A stretch of 59,974 bases of DNA from Aquimarina muelleri DSM 19832 (lineage in GTDB: Bacteria > Bacteroidota > Bacteroidia > Flavobacteriales > Flavobacteriaceae). This document shows, in pieces, positions 1 to 13,700 of the stretch. The notes beneath the pieces were generated by a model that had not been told where the DNA came from, did no database searches, and saw nothing but the letters and a program-made list of their open reading frames with translations. Every line of letters begins with the position of its first letter. Position 1 is the stretch's first letter. The DNA is taken from positions 1 through 59,974 of the forward strand of contig NZ_AUML01000037.1 of the NCBI RefSeq assembly GCF_000430665.1, given 5' to 3'. Both the position numbers and the translations under genes were made by a program.

Positions 1-3000
1 CCCTCCCCTTTGATTTCATTATCCATCTCTTGACCTTGGAAGCCATAACGGTAATCCCCAGAGTTCCCATGCCTGTTAGGCAGCAGCATACCGAAAGGAT
101 AGTAGTCATTAAATGTAAGAACGTCTGGTGCAAAGGTATAAGAATTTGGAGAACTTTCTACACTTAGCGTAGTAACTTTTATGTTATCGATAGTAATATA
201 TCCACTATTACCAGAATTCCTATCATCATCAATATTTATACTTAAGCCATCACCAGAGGTTAATGTACTGTTATCTATAAGGATGTCTACACTTGTTTTT
301 CCAGTTATATTTTCTTCATATACTTTATTTTTACCATAATTTACAGAATAGATTATACCCCCAGTAAAATTACTATCATCCAAATCAAAAGTTATCTTAA
401 GCTTATCCTGTATCGTAAATTTATCTGTAAAACTTGCAGTTAATAATCCGCTGTGTTCTATTTTTAATTTTTGATCGCCAGAGATACTGGCGCTAAAAGA
501 CTGCCACCTTGGATCCAGAGTTTCAAAAGTATCTGAGTATACTATTGTATTTGAGTTAGAGCCAGAGGATATGTTTCCTTCTACTTTACGATCACTTATC
601 ACACTCATTACATTACCCAAGTGATTACTCAACTCATATCGTTTATCTCCTACCAAATTGCTAATAGTAATAGGGGTAAAAGTATTATTGTTGGTAATCT
701 GTATATTTTTTTGTTCTAGTCCTAATCGGCTACTACCATATATATGGTGTTCTTTTAAACGCAAATCTGTTGCTACTGCTCCACTGGTATTGGCTTCGTA
801 CACTCCCATGGTATTTCCTTGCGCATCGCGAGTATACAATGTGGTAACATTTTGTGGCATAATGGTTTTAGAAATACGATTTCCTAATCCGTCATATGCA
901 AAGCTTATGGTTACTCCGTCATTTTTTGTGATCTTTTTTACTTTACCATCTACACGCCATTCGATATTAGTGATCCCTTCTTTAGTATCTTTTATCAATT
1001 GCCCTATGGCATCATATTCATAATTGTTAGGGTTTTGATCTTGCAGGTCGTTAAACATGCTTCCCATAATAGCATCATCTACATGCCCTAACTGATTCGA
1101 TCGTTTTTGCTCTCCTGTTTCTGGATCTGCTATCGTTTTGTAAGTATAGCTAAGTGCATCCATATCTACTACAGTACCCTGTCCATTTACTGTAGCTCGC
1201 TTTAAGGTTTGTAGGTTTCCATTATTGTCATAGGTATACTCTGCTCCATAATTTTTAGGGGTTCCTGAGCTTGCACTATATCCTTGCATTTTTTTGATTC
1301 GGTTAAGCTGATCGTATTCATAATGGTTTATTTGTGCAGATAACATGGACTCATTATTATCTAAAAGACTGGTTACCATTTGCTTGATATTACCATTATA
1401 CAGGTTCTTGCCGTTTTGTGGTATTGTGGTAGCATTACTATATGCAAATGAGGTAGCATTGGTAGTTCCTACCGATTTATAATCTCCAGTATAATAACTC
1501 AAAGAATATCCCATTGCGTCTTTTGCGACTACCGATCCTGTCGCTCCATCTTCGCCCATATCTGTATTAGGAGTCAGGTTTTCTGAATTCACACCTTTTA
1601 GCCATCCTTGTAACGTATAGGCATAATCTATTCCTTGTACTTTTTTAGCTCCAAGTTCGGTTCTGGCAAGTGGTCCGTGCGCAAAATATTTATAATTGGC
1701 ATCTTGCTCCCATATCTCACCATTATCTGAAGTTTGCACAGTAACTATACGGTTATCTGCATCATATTGATACTTGTGGATAAACTGGTCTTTTTTATCT
1801 TTTTGATACGTTACCCTGTTTACATTACCACTAATCAAATCATACTCATATTGCGTACGTTTCATACCAGAGGTAAAATCATCCAGCGTTATTGCCATTT
1901 GCTTATTATGCCGCACTAATTCTTTTACGTTACCGTGTATGTCATAGGCATAGTAAATGGCATTGGTGTATTGCCTTTCCAGAGTAGTATTATCATAGGT
2001 ATCGAAGTAATAAATAACTGCTACCCGATTACGTGTATTACTTGTGTATACTATTGGATCGAATACGGTTTCAAAAATTTCTGTTGCTGCAATTGGTAGA
2101 TTATTATATCTGGTTCGGGTAACCTCTATACGGGTATTAGCGATATTAACCGGATAATTATCTTCTACTTTAGTAGAAACCTGTGCCCCATTAACTGTAT
2201 AAATCAGTTTTCCTGTGGTTTCCTGAATACCTATTGCCGTATTAGGGATTAATTCTCCTGCTTCTACAATTCTTCCCAAAGGATCGTAGGTGGTGTAACT
2301 AAACTTATTATTTGCTAGTTGTTTTGCATTTTGCGATGCGATAATCCTGCCCAATTTATCATACGCAAATCGTGTGATACCACCATCTGGTGTTTTTTGC
2401 CACACCAATTGATTTAGGGAGTTATAACGGTATTGTGTTTGCAACTCATGATTTGGCAGTAGATTGGTGTTTTCTACGACTATATTATTAGCACGATGCT
2501 GATTGATTTGATCGTTAAGGGTTACTCCTGATGTATTTGCTGTTTCTAACTCTGCATCGGTAAAACGATCTACTCCTGCCGGTGGTACTGTTTGTAACAG
2601 GTTACCTGCCTGATCATAATAATACAAAGTATATTGATATTCTTTATCCTGATAGGTCATATCAAAAGTTTCTACTGCATCATCGATGGCTTTTTCTACA
2701 TACTTTTTAACAAATTCTTCTTTTTTAAAGGTGATAAAGCTATCATACACATCTCTGGTATAGGCGGCACGTACACTTTTTACAAACTGCTGGCAATCGG
2801 TATCTTCTGGCAGATCTATAGTAGTGGTCGTAAAATCGGTAGGGAACGGTCTTGGCACACAAATATCCTCGTTCCCTAGTTGGTTAAGATAATCGGTAGT
2901 AAATGCTGTCCAAGTTTTTGTATTTGCATACGTTACATAGGTATCAATAATAGCTGGTTTACCTTTGTACGGTTTACTCATCCCTGGATATCCAAAATTA

Positions 3001-6000
3001 AACTCGGTAGCTCCAAAACGCCCTATAGATAAATAATGTAAGTCTAAGGTCGAAGTAATCCCAAATTTGGTAAGATAATAATCGTAATCCTCTACCAGAT
3101 ATTGTAACGAGTTGCTACAAAAATCTTCTTCAGAGACCATATCGCCTTCTTCTTTATTTGCTATACGATTCATTAAAGTTATATAGGCTGTATATTTTTC
3201 TGTACAACTTACCGGTGGTACAATTGGTGGTATACATACCGTTGGTCCACAAGGGTTGGGTTGGTCTTCTATAATAGCGGCGGATCGTACTAAAAAGTTT
3301 GTCTTAGAAGGTACCACTTGCCTATTTGAAAACGAGGCTTGTCTAAGTTCATTTACATTAAAGAAAATACAATTATCTACTTCTTTTTTATTTGCTTCAC
3401 TTATAGGCAAGTTAAAATCATTTGCTGTAACAAAAACAATATCACCATAGGTAGTATTTTTATAGATACTTCCGCCGTATTCATAATCATAAGACACTTT
3501 CGAATTTCCGCTATAAAGCATATTTTGGGGTATTATAGCATTATATGAATATGGTGGTTGAGAATTTAATAAATCTACAAAAGCATTGTCTGCATGTTGT
3601 TTAATATTAAATTCATAATAGTCATTTAACTTAAGCTTTATATTAAAAATACCTGTACTATTATTAAGCAATGTAATCGTGTAAGTTGCATTGTTATAAT
3701 CAAACTTATTTATAATTGGTAATCCATTGGCCGTAAACGTCGCATATTCTAAATACTCCTTTATAGGGTGCTGAGTCATTAAATTCTGAAATGATGAAAA
3801 TAATGTAATATCTATATTATCTAAAGATGCATTTGCTACCATTTTAGCCTTTGCATCTACCAATATATCATTCAATACTTGTTCAAATAAAGGATTAAAT
3901 TGATCAATACTCATATGCCCATATGAACATGGGGTTATATCCTCAAAAAAGCTACAATGATCATATCCCGAACTTTCTATTTCTATAGTTTTATAATCTA
4001 ATTTTAACATACCATATCGGGTATGTATATTCCCTAATTGATCTCTAAAAGTGACAGAAACTTTATATCCTCCTCCTAATGGTAAAACTGGAAGTTCTAT
4101 AGATGAACAAAGACTACCTGAATTCCAAAATTTCTTCTTCTCATTAAACGAAATACCCCCGCTCTTAATCTCCTGCATATCAACACATAAAACTTCTTTA
4201 ATTTCCGACACTTTGATAACAGTTTCGTTAACATCGTACGGATACCAATAAGGATTCCCATATTCGTCTATATTTTTTAAATCAATTCCTATAATAGCAT
4301 GATTTGAATTTCCTCCTTCAGAAAATTTAAATTCGATATTATTTTTAGTAACTACTCCACTCGAATTCGTTTCTGAGTAATATCGTATTTCTGTTTGTGG
4401 TATTTTAATTCTTGAAAAACTATTACCGTATATATATCTATATAATTTATTAATTTGTCCTTGAAACCTAGTTTGCAAATTAAGTTCGTTCTTAAAACTT
4501 TGTATTAGAGGTGTATTCATTGATTGATATACTACTCCAGAAGAATAATTAGTAAAACTTTGATTTAACAAATCAACCATATACGTCTCAAATAATTTCT
4601 CTGTAGCAGCGTTCGAAATACACATAATTACTGGTGTAGAACAGTTTACATTTACAGGGGGTTCTTCGAAGAATTTACAAAGATCTTCGTTAACAATTTC
4701 TAATTCTAAACCTGGGATTCTGTATCTAATAGATAAACTTACGTCTCGAACCTCTATAATACCATTTCCGTTTTTATAGGTTATTCTAACTAAAGAAACT
4801 AATCTAGGTGGTTCGAATTCATTAATTACTACTTCTTTAAATTCGCGGATATCAAAAGATACTATTTCTGTAATCGCAGAGGTTGTAGTGTTAAATTTTG
4901 AAAAATCAACTGCTATTATGGCTGCCTTTGCAAAAAAATCTTCGCTACCAGAAAATCTAATTTCAAATTTCCCTGCATTAGAAGAGGTATGTTGTATTTG
5001 TGTAAGCGAAATATCAAAGGGACCATCACTTCCTTGTGAACCTACAAATGAGTCTACCTCAAAGCGTTCTTTAAGCTTTGCTGCTATTTTAAATTCATTG
5101 ATTATTGCAGAGGTGTAAGTGGTAAAGGATGTACTTTCTGGTACATTTGCTATCCCATCATTAATAACTTTCATCATATAACTCTCAAACAGTTTTTCTG
5201 TATCTCCTTGAGCTGGACATACTACTACCTCTGTTGTATCCAGATCTCCTACCAAATCGTTAATATCCCCGCAACATAATAAGTTTATCAATCTGCACTT
5301 GCCCGTAGTAGCGTCACAAGATTCATAGAGTTGTGCAGTAATCACTTTAGGAAAATGGTCTGCCTCCCGATAGGTAATATTAAGGTTTTGTTTTGTTATT
5401 TCTCCTTTATCATTATAGGTGTAATTTACATTGGCACCTGTAATGATTTTGATAGTTGCAACATCCAAAACATTTTCTAACACCATTGTAAATTTGATTA
5501 CTCCTGCAACTTCTATAGTATAAGTCCCTGTTCCATCTGCTTTCCAAACTGCTGTTCCACTACCAAAAAATGTATTTAAATATTTGTTAGTATAAGATTC
5601 CAGAGTATTTAAAGATACACTACTATTGTTAATCGTGTTATTTTTTTCTAACTCATACAACAAATCTCGTAAACTAGTTTCAAAACGAGTGGTTATATTA
5701 CATCCAGAATTATCATTACCACTACCATCTCCTATATATTCGCCAACACCATTGGTTTCGGTAATACTACATTCGGCAATCCTGGCTTGTGTAGTACCTG
5801 TTAAAATAATCTCCTGGGTAGTAGTACCCACAAGTACTTGTGCCAATATATCGTATTTAAATATTTTTGCAGTGGTATCATACGATGGGGCAATCTGTTT
5901 TATAGCGGTAATGGTCCAGTTAGTTCCTCCGTAATTATTCCATGTATTTGAAAACGTTGCAGCTGGCGGTAAGGTAACCTCGATTGGAATATCCCCTACA

Positions 6001-9000
6001 TCCAGATTATTTTGTTCAAATCGAATTTGTAACGTTCTACCGCTATTAATAATTGTGTTCTTTACGGTAATTGCCACATCGGTTGGGTGCTCTCCTCCTA
6101 AATCTGCAAATAATGCAGGACTAAGGTATGCTCCCGTATACGGATTCGAAGAAGATATTCCTGCTGTAGCATATTCTTTAAAATAATAATTAAGGTACAA
6201 CTCTAAATCCCTTGCCTTAGGGCATACTCCTGTTTCTATATAGTATTCATAATTGGTAAACCCTGCCAAATCATCATAAATATCTCTGGAGTTGTCTCCT
6301 GAGCTGTATAAGTTATCTGATGGCTTAAAACGTTTTTCTTTACTTTGGTATTTTGCTACATGGGTATCCTCGCAAATACTTTTTGTATTTGTGCTAATTA
6401 ACCCTTCTACTTTATTGTTTATCGCTGTACTATAATTGGATAATACGGTTAATAAGGTAGTTGGTGGTGCTTGTGACCCTATACACCCATTATAACACCC
6501 ATTATTCTTTGCATATATATTAGCAAAAAGACTTTGTATAGTCTGCTTGGCAGTAGCGTAATTAGCTTTATAGGTATTCCAGAATTGATCTCGTTTAACT
6601 GGATCACTAAATGCTCGTACTTTAGTGACTATAGCACTTGCCGCAGGATTTGCGCCTAATCCCAAATCACAACTAGAAATACTATTACATACCAAGGTAG
6701 CATAAGTAAACTCCATTACGTTTTTATCACTACCATTATAGTTTTGAGTAAGGGATTCTTTTATAATATCTTTTCTTGCTCCTAAGGAGGTCGCATTTTC
6801 TACTCCTGGTATTGCTTTAGAAAAATAAGGATCTAAGGACGAAAGTGTTTCTAATCCGGATAGTAAATTTGCACTATCCGCATCTGCAAATGTTTTTACC
6901 GATTGCAAGTAGTTATCAAACCCATCTGAGTTCATTTTTGCTCCACCAGCAGATGCATTGGTAACTTCGCAAACTGCTTTTGCATACTCCAGATAGCAGT
7001 ATTCTGGATGGTATAGCATTAAGGATTCTACCCATTGGTCTTGCCAGATATCTTCCCTTAAAAAATCGGATACATTAGTAAGGTATTTTGGCTCTACATA
7101 TACAAAATCAGGATCTCCTGCAATTTCAATGATCTCTACTCCTTCTAATATCGGTGGAGTATATGTTATCTGTTCTATTGTATTACCATTATTATCTTTA
7201 GAAATTTTTATATCCTGTTTTATTTTTATATAACTAATACCACCATCTTTATTATAATAGTGTCCTAGCGTGTATAACCCATTAGCAGTAGCGGTATCAA
7301 ACTGGTAATGTTTTGGATTGCGCCAGCTATTGAATTTACCATCGGAAGTTCTGGCACTATACAACTCATTATCTTTATTATAAATATTAAGCTTGCTATC
7401 GTTTGCAGAGGTGCCGGAGCCATTAGAATTCTGGTTATTATACACATTTGCAGTATATGCACCGTATTGCCCTAATGGTTTCATATCGTTACGTATAGTA
7501 GATTCTGCAATACCACAAGTAATAGAATTTGCAACAATATCTTCTGTAGGTTCATCGATAAAAGTGCCATCATTACATGGTGCATTACAAGCCCTGATCA
7601 ACGCATCCCATTGTATACCAAATACGGTACGCAATCTTGTTTTTTCATTTTCTAATTCGGTAGGGGTTAAATATTTTAATTTTGAATAGTCGTAATTTTC
7701 TATTTGTGTATTTATATAAGCAAATCTTCCTCCATAATCTGCAATTAGGGCAGCTTCGCAATCGGCACAGGTAACAAAACAACCTTCAAAGGTAAGTACA
7801 GGCAAATCTGCCTCTGGATCAACATAACAAACATCGTTTTCATCCTGAAGCTTTACTACATACTCGTTTGCATACCTCTCTAATGCTTCTTGATTTACTA
7901 TTAAACTTTTGATTATGCTATATCCTCCTCTTTTTACACGTCCTGTTAGATTAGGTATTGCAAAGTTTCCATTTTCACTTTGCAGGTTTATTTCCTGTTT
8001 TATAGGAGCAGGAAGAAGGGTGTTACCATCAATATCTACTACATCTATTGCAAGGTCATATATAAATGGATATTGTACCGTATTCGTTTCGTTACATGCA
8101 TAATTGAATACCGGATCATTAGCTAGTGTATAATTAAAGTTGCGATCTTCTTCAAAAGGAGAAATCTTACTTCCTGCATATTCTAATGCATCTTGTAAAG
8201 GCCCGTATACCTGTGTAGAAGTTTTTATATTATTATCTGCAATGGTATCTTTATCTGTTCTGGCTAGTTTTCCTAATAAATCTGTTGTTATGGTTTTATG
8301 CAAATTTGCATCGACCTCGTCTGGTAAGCCTGTTACATTAGATGGGCTATATCCAGATAAAGCAGTGGCAATAGTTCTGCCTTGTGGATCTATATAGCTA
8401 ATACTGGCTTGATCGTTTGGATCTATCACCATATTTTTTTTATAGTGTATTTTGTTACCAATACTATACCCAAACAATCGGTTTAGTTCTTTTTGCTCTG
8501 GAGTACCATAATAATATTCCATTTCTTTCCCGCTACCTAATTGGTGGGTCACTCCTACGCCACTTTTCCTGCGTATACGACCTGTATTATCGGGCATATA
8601 TTCTATCTGCGAAAATGGATGTCCTTCTGCATTTGCTACTCTATCTCTAAAATCGTCATTTATATCATTAGATGCAGAATAGTATTTACTAGCCCCTTTT
8701 GTGGTCGCCATTGCTTTTTGAAGATCTGGCTGATCCAATATATTTTGATTATTTTTATCAAAATCTGTATAATCATAAGGCAAACCTGCTATCCTGGTAC
8801 TTTGATTAAAATCTCTATAATAGCTTATACTATCTGAAGATATAGGAACGGGTAAGACTTCGATTGCCGGTCTACCTTGTGCATCATAAACGACCTCTCC
8901 TACTATAATATTTTTATCTGAATTTATTTTGGTTACTGTTTGCCTATTACGCAGAGTACCATCAAAATAGCTTACTACTTCTTTTTTCTTACCTTCTTCT

Positions 9001-9968
9001 GCATAACTTGCCTGAAACTGCCAGTTTTTATCTTTTTGATGTTCATTTTGTATTATTATCAAATATTTATGAGGCCAGTTTGCTACTGTAGTTTCGTTAT
9101 TTACCCCACTACTCCAAATAGCATATTTATACTTTGATTTGTTTTCTGTACCACTATATTGCCCTACTGCTCTTACCCTATATATTACAAAACCTTTTGC
9201 ATAAATTAACGGAATAGCGTAGCTAAGGTTATTAGTTTGAATACGTGTACTATTATTTTTAAAATCATTTACCGTGAAGGAAATAGCATTCTCTGGTCTT
9301 AATGCCGTAAAAGTATCTCCATAATTATCTATCCATGTCCATTCTAATTGATAATGGTCTGCTCCATTTACTGCAGGCCAATTTATTTCTAAATCTCTTG
9401 ATATTGTATTAAGAGTAGCTGTTGGAGTGATCTTTGTTGTTGAGAGTTCTTTATAACTTTCTACCTCTAATTGCGCTATAAGCTGAATATTTTCTGGGAT
9501 ATATCCATTAATATCTGCTGCGGTTGCTGCTTGTAGGTTCTCATAACTGCCTTGTTGTACCGCTATTCGAGCACCATAACTATTTTTTAGGATATGTTTT
9601 TTTATATCTACCCCATTGTTACCAGATCCGGATACCATGTTATGCTCTATAGAAAGCTCTACCGGATAGGTATTTGCGGTATCAAAGCTTCCATTTTCTA
9701 ATCTGGGAGTAATATTGAGTTTTACTGTATATCGAAACCAACCATGCGGGGCCTGATCCGAATTTACACGTAAACTAATACTAGTAGCAGCAGAAACTAT
9801 AGTTGCATTGCTTATAAATCCAAGGTCAGGACTAAAGTTTAGTGGTCTTCCATTAGTAATTACAGAACTAATGTGTGATGGACCATATTCTCGTTTATTT
9901 TGGCTATACCCCAAAGTTATAGCTAAAAATAAAATAAAAGACGTTAGATATTTGGTAGTATTTTTCAT
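1..9968 (-). CDS. RHS/YD-repeat giant secreted protein (3' end outside window)
   Basis: An open frame of 3322 codons runs from ATG at 9968 to the window edge with no stop. The N-terminus is a Sec signal peptide ([18 protein letters not shown]). Residues about 40-350 are beta-rich, with fibronectin-like text near 200-300. Residues about 1400-2150 hold divergent repeats. YD repeats follow from about 2430 ([45 protein letters not shown]). The RHS-associated core begins near 3110 ([36 protein letters not shown]), where the window ends. In this family the core closes a beta-cocoon and is followed by a variable, often toxic, C-terminal tip; that tip is not visible. It is the last seen gene of a six-gene minus-strand cluster, 16 bases after the LolA-like gene. 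No T9SS sorting domain can be judged because the C-terminus is missing. Family call is firm; toxin role is inference. Confidence 0.9.
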   Translation of the reverse strand, partial: MKNTTKYLTSFILFLAITLGYSQNKREYGPSHISSVITNGRPLNFSPDLGFISNATIVSAATSISLRVNSDQAPHGWFRYTVKLNITPRLENGSFDTANTYPVELSIEHNMVSGSGNNGVDIKKHILKNSYGARIAVQQGSYENLQAATAADINGYIPENIQLIAQLEVESYKELSTTKITPTATLNTISRDLEINWPAVNGADHYQLEWTWIDNYGDTFTALRPENAISFTVNDFKNNSTRIQTNNLSYAIPLIYAKGFVIYRVRAVGQYSGTENKSKYKYAIWSSGVNNETTVANWPHKYLIIIQNEHQKDKNWQFQASYAEEGKKKEVVSYFDGTLRNRQTVTKINSDKNIIVGEVVYDAQGRPAIEVLPVPISSDSISYYRDFNQSTRIAGLPYDYTDFDKNNQNILDQPDLQKAMATTKGASKYYSASNDINDDFRDRVANAEGHPFSQIEYMPDNTGRIRRKSGVGVTHQLGSGKEMEYYYGTPEQKELNRLFGYSIGNKIHYKKNMVIDPNDQASISYIDPQGRTIATALSGYSPSNVTGLPDEVDANLHKTITTDLLGKLARTDKDTIADNNIKTSTQVYGPLQDALEYAGSKISPFEEDRNFNYTLANDPVFNYACNETNTVQYPFIYDLAIDVVDIDGNTLLPAPIKQEINLQSENGNFAIPNLTGRVKRGGYSIIKSLIVNQEALERYANEYVVKLQDENDVCYVDPEADLPVLTFEGCFVTCADCEAALIADYGGRFAYINTQIENYDYSKLKYLTPTELENEKTRLRTVFGIQWDALIRACNAPCNDGTFIDEPTEDIVANSITCGIAESTIRNDMKPLGQYGAYTANVYNNQNSNGSGTSANDSKLNIYNKDNELYSARTSDGKFNSWRNPKHYQFDTATANGLYTLGHYYNKDGGISYIKIKQDIKISKDNNGNTIEQITYTPPILEGVEIIEIAGDPDFVYVEPKYLTNVSDFLREDIWQDQWVESLMLYHPEYCYLEYAKAVCEVTNASAGGAKMNSDGFDNYLQSVKTFADADSANLLSGLETLSSLDPYFSKAIPGVENATSLGARKDIIKESLTQNYNGSDKNVMEFTYATLVCNSISSCDLGLGANPAASAIVTKVRAFSDPVKRDQFWNTYKANYATAKQTIQSLFANIYAKNNGCYNGCIGSQAPPTTLLTVLSNYSTAINNKVEGLISTNTKSICEDTHVAKYQSKEKRFKPSDNLYSSGDNSRDIYDDLAGFTNYEYYIETGVCPKARDLELYLNYYFKEYATAGISSSNPYTGAYLSPALFADLGGEHPTDVAITVKNTIINSGRTLQIRFEQNNLDVGDIPIEVTLPPAATFSNTWNNYGGTNWTITAIKQIAPSYDTTAKIFKYDILAQVLVGTTTQEIILTGTTQARIAECSITETNGVGEYIGDGSGNDNSGCNITTRFETSLRDLLYELEKNNTINNSSVSLNTLESYTNKYLNTFFGSGTAVWKADGTGTYTIEVAGVIKFTMVLENVLDVATIKIITGANVNYTYNDKGEITKQNLNITYREADHFPKVITAQLYESCDATTGKCRLINLLCCGDINDLVGDLDTTEVVVCPAQGDTEKLFESYMMKVINDGIANVPESTSFTTYTSAIINEFKIAAKLKERFEVDSFVGSQGSDGPFDISLTQIQHTSSNAGKFEIRFSGSEDFFAKAAIIAVDFSKFNTTTSAITEIVSFDIREFKEVVINEFEPPRLVSLVRITYKNGNGIIEVRDVSLSIRYRIPGLELEIVNEDLCKFFEEPPVNVNCSTPVIMCISNAATEKLFETYMVDLLNQSFTNYSSGVVYQSMNTPLIQSFKNELNLQTRFQGQINKLYRYIYGNSFSRIKIPQTEIRYYSETNSSGVVTKNNIEFKFSEGGNSNHAIIGIDLKNIDEYGNPYWYPYDVNETVIKVSEIKEVLCVDMQEIKSGGISFNEKKKFWNSGSLCSSIELPVLPLGGGYKVSVTFRDQLGNIHTRYGMLKLDYKTIEIESSGYDHCSFFEDITPCSYGHMSIDQFNPLFEQVLNDILVDAKAKMVANASLDNIDITLFSSFQNLMTQHPIKEYLEYATFTANGLPIINKFDYNNATYTITLLNNSTGIFNIKLKLNDYYEFNIKQHADNAFVDLLNSQPPYSYNAIIPQNMLYSGNSKVSYDYEYGGSIYKNTTYGDIVFVTANDFNLPISEANKKEVDNCIFFNVNELRQASFSNRQVVPSKTNFLVRSAAIIEDQPNPCGPTVCIPPIVPPVSCTEKYTAYITLMNRIANKEEGDMVSEEDFCSNSLQYLVEDYDYYLTKFGITSTLDLHYLSIGRFGATEFNFGYPGMSKPYKGKPAIIDTYVTYANTKTWTAFTTDYLNQLGNEDICVPRPFPTDFTTTTIDLPEDTDCQQFVKSVRAAYTRDVYDSFITFKKEEFVKKYVEKAIDDAVETFDMTYQDKEYQYTLYYYDQAGNLLQTVPPAGVDRFTDAELETANTSGVTLNDQINQHRANNIVVENTNLLPNHELQTQYRYNSLNQLVWQKTPDGGITRFAYDKLGRIIASQNAKQLANNKFSYTTYDPLGRIVEAGELIPNTAIGIQETTGKLIYTVNGAQVSTKVEDNYPVNIANTRIEVTRTRYNNLPIAATEIFETVFDPIVYTSNTRNRVAVIYYFDTYDNTTLERQYTNAIYYAYDIHGNVKELVRHNKQMAITLDDFTSGMKRTQYEYDLISGNVNRVTYQKDKKDQFIHKYQYDADNRIVTVQTSDNGEIWEQDANYKYFAHGPLARTELGAKKVQGIDYAYTLQGWLKGVNSENLTPNTDMGEDGATGSVVAKDAMGYSLSYYTGDYKSVGTTNATSFAYSNATTIPQNGKNLYNGNIKQMVTSLLDNNESMLSAQINHYEYDQLNRIKKMQGYSASSGTPKNYGAEYTYDNNGNLQTLKRATVNGQGTVVDMDALSYTYKTIADPETGEQKRSNQLGHVDDAIMGSMFNDLQDQNPNNYEYDAIGQLIKDTKEGITNIEWRVDGKVKKITKNDGVTISFAYDGLGNRISKTIMPQNVTTLYTRDAQGNTMGVYEANTSGAVATDLRLKEHHIYGSSRLGLEQKNIQITNNNTFTPITISNLVGDKRYELSNHLGNVMSVISDRKVEGNISSGSNSNTIVYSDTFETLDPRWQSFSASISGDQKLKIEHSGLLTASFTDKFTIQDKLKITFDLDDSNFTGGIIYSVNYGKNKVYEENITGKTSVDILIDNSTLTSGDGLSINIDDDRNSGNSGYITIDNIKVTTLSVESSPNSYTFAPDVLTFNDYYPFGMLLPNRHGNSGDYRYGFQGQEMDNEIKGE

Positions 9969-9984
9969 AAATACATTTCCTTTT

Positions 9985-10704
9985 TTAGTGTGCTTGATTG
10001 ATTAAATGGTATCCTTTATACTGTTCTGCCAGTGTTACCTTTTTTGTGGATAAAACCTGGATATACTCATTAAGAGTCGGTGCTGTTTTACTCGCTAGTT
10101 GGTTGTATTTTAAAACAATTACTAATCGACCTATATCCATTTTTGTAGTGTTTTTATCCTCTACAAATGGTATTAAATTTGAAAAAAATAATTCTTGTTT
10201 TTCTATTAGATAACTATCTTTATTAATGTATAAGGTTACTTTGCCATATTGATTTTGATCGTTATGCTTTGTTGGCACCATATCGCAAATTATTATTCCG
10301 TTTTTTTCTGTAATTGTTGCTTTGTCATAATACTGTAAAAAAGTATTCATATTAAACAACATATCTTGCGCAGAAGTCCCTTTTACTGGTATATATGTTA
10401 TCGTTTTTATTTTATGATTTATACTTAATTGTGTATTAGAAAACTGAAGCATCTCTGAGTCTAATACTGTAAACTGAGAAAAATCATTATTCTTAACCAT
10501 TTTACCTGTATAAGATTCGGTTATATTGTTCCCTGTTGCTCCCCGATACATAGCATAGGTTACATCTATTTCATATTGTTTTTTAGCACTATACACCTTT
10601 GTTATTTTATTAAACAGATCTTTTACTTGCTGGTTTTGTGCATTACTATTTATATAGTATATACAACACCATAAAAAGATGATATACTTATATTCCTTTT
10701 TCAT
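9985..10704 (-). CDS. Exported LolA-like protein of RHS cluster
   Basis: 239 residues with a signal peptide ([16 protein letters not shown]). The mature part starts with a helix ([17 protein letters not shown]) and then alternating beta strands. This resembles the open-barrel LolA/LolB-type fold used to carry lipoproteins or lipids through the periplasm; the match is from general pattern (helix, then VTYAMYRG, then strands with a late EQYKGYHLI) and is not decisive. Its ATG overlaps the stop of the upstream LRR gene as TAATG, so the two are probably translationally coupled, and the RHS gene starts 16 bases after its stop. That placement suggests a helper in exporting or anchoring the LRR and RHS proteins. 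It could equally be an unrelated secreted adaptor. Confidence 0.8.
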   Translation of the reverse strand: MKKEYKYIIFLWCCIYYINSNAQNQQVKDLFNKITKVYSAKKQYEIDVTYAMYRGATGNNITESYTGKMVKNNDFSQFTVLDSEMLQFSNTQLSINHKIKTITYIPVKGTSAQDMLFNMNTFLQYYDKATITEKNGIIICDMVPTKHNDQNQYGKVTLYINKDSYLIEKQELFFSNLIPFVEDKNTTKMDIGRLVIVLKYNQLASKTAPTLNEYIQVLSTKKVTLAEQYKGYHLINQAH

Positions 10705-13700
10705 TATTTTTGTGCATTATTAAGTTTAGAATTTCCTGAACGTGTTTCCTGAATGGTAAAGACTCCTCTCTCTGTTTCTTTTTTAACACGTATTAATCCT
10801 CCTTCTTGATCATACTCATAAAAAGTTGCGTAATTATTTTCGTCTAATTCTGATTTTAATCTTTGGGTAACAGGATCGTATACAAAAGTTTTCATGTTGC
10901 CATCAAAACGATGCATTCGGATATCATCAAAATATACGTTAAGGTCTTGTGGTCCGTCTGGCTTGATTCTGCTTTCTAAACGAATTTGCATATTGGTAGC
11001 CTCTATAGGGATAGTAAATTCTGCTGAGATTCTTTGCCAGCCATCAATTACTGCTCCTTTTGGTTTAAATTCTATATCTGTACTATTTTGAGGAACAATG
11101 TCTAAGCCACTTTCATCTCTAAAACGTAACCATAACAACGAATTTGCATATTCCATTGCTTGATAATTAGGATCAGGGATATAGGTGTAGGTTATGATTT
11201 TTGAAGATATTCCGGATGCTCTACTACTGGTATTTACAATAGTATTCCTGCTATACGATAATTGTCCTCCATCAATCTTAAAATAAGAAGTCATACAAAA
11301 ATTAGCTCCACATACAGAAGTTTCCTTAAAATTTAAAACAAGTGTAGGGTTTTTTAAAAGTGGATAGTGGTAATTGTATGTTGTACTTCTTCTTTTAACT
11401 CTTGGTGTAATATATTTAATTTTAAATGCATTTGTACTAGGAACCAATGAAAATTCGAATCCTACAGTCCTTTCAGGACCAATTCCATCTTGTTTTTCCT
11501 TCACATATTTAAAATTATATATGGTTAAATTTTTATCTACCGCATTTTTAATAAATGGAATTAGTATGTCGAATTCTCGTGTTTCTGGTTTTGGCACATA
11601 CACTTCTGGTATATGCCTATCTTTTATCATTGGTGCAAATATTTTGTCCTTAACCAAATGATTTAATAGTTTCGTAAAAACACTGCTAACTTCACTAAAA
11701 TTTCTGGTAACGGGATTAATTGCCTGTAATCCATCTTCTCTTACCCAAGCACTTATTACATATTTTTCACCAGGTTGCGGACGAAATAGTTCGCACCCTA
11801 CTAAGGAAGGAAGTGGTTTTTCCAGAATACGCACAGTTACCTCTTCTCTTAGGGTACTTATACAACATCCTGCCTCTCCTGCGGTACAATTATAATCGGT
11901 TTGTCCTGCATAATATGTTGCTCCATCTACTAGTTGCTCTGTTGGGTTATATGCTACCCCTCCAAAAGCTTTGTCATACCATAAGATATTATTTCCAAAA
12001 GCTACTAAATCAGAAATACGAACAGGGTCGTTTGTATAAAATGTTTGATTTTTTCTTGTAACTACAGGTGCAGGAATATCGTAGACGGTAACTGTAACTC
12101 GTTTTCTAGAGCTTTCATTATTAAGTGCATCTCTTTGCGAAACATAATATACTCCTTTATTGACAAGCCCTTCTGTAGAGTTATACACTTCAGAACCAGA
12201 TGCATTTCTATACCAAATCAATGTATCGCTACCTAAAATTGTAAATCTTTTTGTAAGATCATTAATCGTAGGATCATCAGATTTACAAAACGCTTGCCAT
12301 GTGTCTCCGTTTGGTTCGAATACTTTTACTGCAACAGCAACTTCAAACCTACAACTTGCTGCGCCTTTTTGTGCGTAATATGATTTCCCATCCTCTAATA
12401 TACTATTGATATCAAGAGCTATGCCTCCTGTAGACACACCATACCAAGTTATATTTGTTCCTGTGATTTTAAGGTCTTTTATTTTAGCATTTGATACTAT
12501 TGAAAACACCTGATAATCTTCTTCATCAGTTCCTGGAGCACCTTCATTGATGTTTACTTTTACTCCCACTCTAGGGTTATTATCATTTCCTTCTGCCCAA
12601 TATACTATTGATTCTAATTCTGTACTCCCAACTAAAGCCATACCTCCTCTTTGGGTTTCATACCAAGTAACCGTTGGTATATTAGGTATCGGAGATACCA
12701 AATCACTTACTGTTGGTATTTTCTCTGAGCTACAAAAAGATTGGGTCGATTCCCAATTAGGTACAAGTACAGAAAGGGTGATAGAATTACGCACCAAAGT
12801 TAATGTTGTAACAATACTATTTGTAGCGGTAAAATGATATACTCCTGCGTCAGTAGTAGTTGCATTGGTTATGATCAAATCTTTATTAGTTGCTCCTGGT
12901 ATCGCGATATTATTTTTATACCATTGATAACTATTATTAATACTCGTAAGAGCATTACTTGTAAAAGTTATAGATTTACCTGTATAAATAGTATAATTTT
13001 CTACATTATCCACTTTTGCTTGAGGAGCATATAAAAAGCTAGTAAGGTTTGACTTATACGTATTAAATTCTGGTTCTACATTCCAAAAAACAAACCTATT
13101 CGAATCAATCATCAGATGTTTTAAACTAGTCAACTGGCTTAATACTGTGGGTACTCTTCCCGAAAGTTGGTTATCACTAAGGTATAATTGCTCTAGATTT
13201 GTCAATTGTCCAAATTGAACTGGGATTGGTCCAGATAATTGGTTTCTAGCTAATTCTAAATATTTAAGACTTAATACATTTCCTAAAACTATAGGTATAC
13301 TTCCTGAAAGTTGATTATCATTTGCTTTAAAATCTTGAAGCTTTCTTAGGTTTCCTAATTCTGTAGGAATATTATTAGTCAATTCATTTGTGCTCAACCA
13401 TAAATACTGAAGATTACTTAATGCTCCAAACTCCGCTGGTATACTTCCAGAAAGTTGATTGTGATTTAAATAGAGATGTTTTAAACTGCTTAATTGTCCT
13501 AATTGAACAGGAATACCTTCTGTAAGCTGGTTTCTAAATAAGCTAAGCTCTTCTAATTTAGTAAGACTACCTAATGATGTAGGAATACTTCCTGATAATT
13601 GATTATCACTTAAACTAAGATATTTTAAATTGAATAAGCTACTTAACTCAACAGGAATTCTTCCTGTTAATAGGTTACGGTACAAGCTGAGTCTTTCCAG

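Noticed and set aside
658..9137. Many short frames on the plus strand and one on the minus strand inside the RHS gene
   Set aside because: The entire 1-9968 stretch is one long minus-strand frame with clear family motifs; the short frames are antisense or out-of-frame shadows without protein character.
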